Positions 61,373 to 64,000 of a stretch of DNA of 64,000 bases are shown here, piece after piece. The notes beneath the pieces were generated by a model. That model did no database searches and had not been told where the DNA came from. It saw only the letters and a list, made by a program, of their open reading frames with translations. A program made the translations under genes and the position numbers. Within the stretch, counting starts at the first letter, position 1; each line of letters opens with the position of its first letter. The stretch lies in the NCBI RefSeq assembly GCF_000143415.4, contig NW_003314269.1:1353863-1417862 (forward strand), read 5' to 3'. This DNA is from Selaginella moellendorffii (taxonomy: Eukaryota > Streptophyta > Lycopodiopsida > Selaginellales > Selaginellaceae).

Positions 61373-64000
61373 TCATTCCCTCCTTTCGGAATAATGAAAG
61401 ACTATCAGGGTTCTCTTGTAGATGGGTTGGGATCTAGAGGAACATCAGAAGGAGGCATTAGCGGATCTGTAGATGGTATTATCTACTCTTGATCCCTTTA
61501 TATAAAGCATTTCAAGATTGGCTTGTTAGACATGCCGAACCTCATAAACTTGTGGTCCAACTTGCTGCAACACCCGATACGATCCTTTCCACTGAGTAAG
61601 GAGCCTTTTAGATAAACTACATACTGTAAGATGGGGAAAACGGATTAACACTAAGTCATCCACTTTGTATTTCGCAAGTGGATGATGATGGGAGTTGTAA
61701 TGCTGTTGTTGTCCCAGTTGTATGCAACCTAAGTGTTCAGCAGACTCTAGTTAGACAAATGGAAGAATGCTTGTTAAATACTAATCCCACAACCTAGCAT
61801 TGGCAGCTCATGGCAATTGCGAAAGTAAACCCAACTCCATTGGTAATATTGGATCATGACCATATAGGAGTTTATATGGTGAAGCACTAACAAAACTCTA
61901 CACCCCTATGACATATGTATACCGAAGAAATGGCAAATAACAATCTCAATCCGAATGCTAAAAGTTCATATACTTCGCAATCATCCCTTTGAACATTTGA
62001 ACAAGCCGTTCCATTAAATCGTTTGATTGTGGATGATAAGCACTCGTGAAAGTGTGACGTATCCCCAACCGAGACATCAAAACATGAAATGCCTCGGCCA
62101 TAAATGTGGGACCATTATCCGAAAGAATCTGCTTCGAACAAGAATGTTGAAACACCACTTGATTGAGGAGAAAATATCCAACAACAATTGTAAAGGCACT
62201 AACAAGAGCACCAACTTCCACCGAACGAGTCAAATAGTCAGAAGCAATAATAATATACTCATTGTTAGTAATCGATTATGGAAAAGGTCTCATAAGATTA
62301 AATGCCATCAACTCAAATGGATGAGAAATTGCAATTGACTCCAACTGTCTTTCTGTAGCATGAGGGGGAGTACTACAAGTTTGGCACCAAACACAACTAC
62401 ACACATACCAGATAACATCACGTCGCATTTCCGGCCAATAGAAAGACCTGTGCAGCTTCTCGGTCACATGATGATGTCCCATATGCCCGCCTAGAACAGG
62501 AGAATTATGGTAGGCATAGAGAAACCATGGAATAAAGATAGAAGGCACCACCAGTTGTAAATGATCATCAGGATCCGTCCCCACAAAATAAAGAAGGCCA
62601 TTTTCAAGGTGATACTGAGAATGTAAATGCCGGAATGGCAAGTAATTAGCAAGTGATACAAGATTCTCAAACCCATCTTGAAGCCTTCGTATCCATAGCT
62701 CAAGTTTTTGAGCCTTGCAAACCTCATCAAAAGAAGATAGATTCTACTCTACACCTTGTAGACACTGAACATCGAGTACAGCAACCGCTGATAGCACATA
62801 ATCCTCATCTAGAAAATCCACAAATGCTGGAATAACAGACTTGTTAGAAATATGAGAAGAGAGTGGAGAAGGAAGAGGAGCTCAAGAAAGGGCATTAGCA
62901 TCAGCCATAGAACTCCAAGGGTGATGAACAACATCAAAATCATATATCTAAAGTTTCAAAGCCCACCGAGCAGTACGATTAACCAGGTTCTTTTGGTTCA
63001 ATAATAAAGTAACGGTAGCATGATCATCTTCAAGTAATGTTCAAGAACCATGTAAATATGTATGAAGTTTCTTGAAACCCCAAATTGCTGCTAAACACTC
63101 TTTCTTTGTCGTGGAGTAATTTACCTTTACTGGTTGTAACGTACGGCTTATATATGCAATGGGATGACATTGACTAGGCACATTCAGGCTTTTCTTGCAT
63201 CAACACACCTCCAAGACCAATATCAGAAGCATCCACGTGTAAAATAAAAAGTCGAGTGTAATTAGGATATGCCAAAACCGGAGGAGTTATCAATAACTCT
63301 TTGAGATCCACAAACGCCCACTCACAATCTGGAGACCAAATGAAAGATGACGTTGATGACTTCAACAACTATTGCATCGAAGCAGTGCGATCAGAAAGAT
63401 AATCCACAAAATGATCGAGATACTGCACCTTGCCCAGGAAGCGCTGTACATCATTCACACACTTCAGAATAGAGAACTTTAGAACAACTACAAGTTTGTT
63501 AAAATCAACTTGCAAACCCTCACGAGAAATATAGTACCCAAGATAAGTTGTGTCTTTAGACTCAAACACGCACTTCAACCACTTCAACTTTAAATCAATG
63601 TCTTGTAGCCGATCCAACACTTTACAAACATCACGAATATGCTCCTCCTATGTCCTTTCCAAGTGAATCAAAACATCATTAATGAAGTTAATAGTCACCT
63701 CTAGCATATCATAAAAAACTTCATCTATCATCCATTGAAAAGTTGCTAGAGCATTATTTAAACCAAATAGCATCACTAAGAACTCGTACAAACCAAACGG
63801 TGTACGAAAAGAAATTTTAGGAATATCTTCTTCGGCCATCAGTACTTGTCAGTACCCAGAAGCAAGATCTAACTTGGTGAACCAACAACTTCACTCTAGA
63901 CGATCCAAGAAATCAGCAGTGTGAAGAAGAGGGTACACATTCAAGATCATCACTTCTTTTAACGGATAATAGCCGATGCAGAAACGAATACTCCCATCAG
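61197..64000 (-). mobile_element. decayed Gypsy element, same family, cut by the window end
   Basis: The 3' LTR is 61197-61372 (176 bp, TGTGAG...CTCACA), followed on the element strand by GGGAATGA. Upstream, minus-strand fragments match Pol of the intact element: the GPY/F region (about 61540), integrase (LSDNGPTF, HPQSNDLMER; 61958-62233), the zinc-finger region (62276-62641), RNase H (63174-63368) and reverse transcriptase (63369-64000). Stops and indels break every fragment, many of them C-to-T or G-to-A changes. It is an old, inactive copy; its 5' part lies outside the window. Confidence 0.9.

Noticed and set aside
1-64000. tRNA or rRNA genes
   Set aside because: I saw no convincing cloverleaf arms or rRNA signatures by eye; a tRNAscan-SE run would settle it.

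Overview
The window looks like nuclear DNA of a small-genome land plant, most probably the lycophyte Selaginella (moellendorffii-like). The support is: a P-class PPR gene, a plant beta-1,3-glucanase with a C-terminal CBM43/X8 module, an extensin-like protein and a plant-type PP2C; very short GT-AG introns (about 38-60 nt); TTTAGGG repeats; and plant Copia and Gypsy elements with very short LTRs (140-176 bp). The species name is inference; the plant assignment is firm.

Left third (1-22.2 kb). An AT-rich gene-poor stretch leads to a bulb-type (GNA-like) lectin gene. This gene was split by a 14.6-kb DNA transposon at 4513-19139 with 24-bp terminal inverted repeats and a 4-bp ATTA target duplication. 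The transposon is the most unusual object here. It carries (i) a leftward DDE/RNase H-like transposase gene, and (ii) a rightward multi-exon gene or gene pair. The latter encodes a ParB-like domain, a region that may be a decayed ParB-linked DNA methylase, acidic and Pro-rich linkers, and a plant NIF/FCP1-type HAD domain. It also carries (iii) about 30 scattered copies of a 22-bp near-palindrome (core TGGCATGAGGCCTCATGCCA), found in the arms, introns, the divergent promoter region and in two places inside exons. I found this palindrome family nowhere else in the window. A ParB-like protein encoded next to many copies of a palindrome suggests, as a hypothesis only, a parS-like site system used by a eukaryotic transposon.

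Middle (22-49 kb). This is a patchwork of segmental duplications. Two nearly identical PPR genes lie at 22.2-29.1 kb (broken near its 3' end by a young Copia element with identical LTRs) and 34.7-36.9 kb (intact). Between them are a PP2C phosphatase gene and a membrane-anchored protein kinase gene, both leftward. A histidine-phosphatase (phosphoglycerate-mutase-like) gene is complete at 47.4-48.6 kb and also present as a 5' fragment (37.5 kb) and a 3' fragment (33.1 kb). The lectin locus and its flanks recur inverted at 37.9-46.8 kb; there the lectin frame is intact except for a young Gypsy element at 40926-45935. The two lectin copies were hit by unrelated elements about 20 bp apart in gene coordinates. 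Paralogous empty sites confirm the boundaries of a MITE and a solo LTR.

Right part (49-64 kb). After 3 kb of AT-rich DNA come a charged coiled-coil protein gene (52.4-54.1 kb), about 2 kb of decayed repeat copies, an unrecognised possible leftward gene, a GH17 glucanase, an extensin-like gene with an apparent frameshift, and a decayed leftward Gypsy element running off the window.
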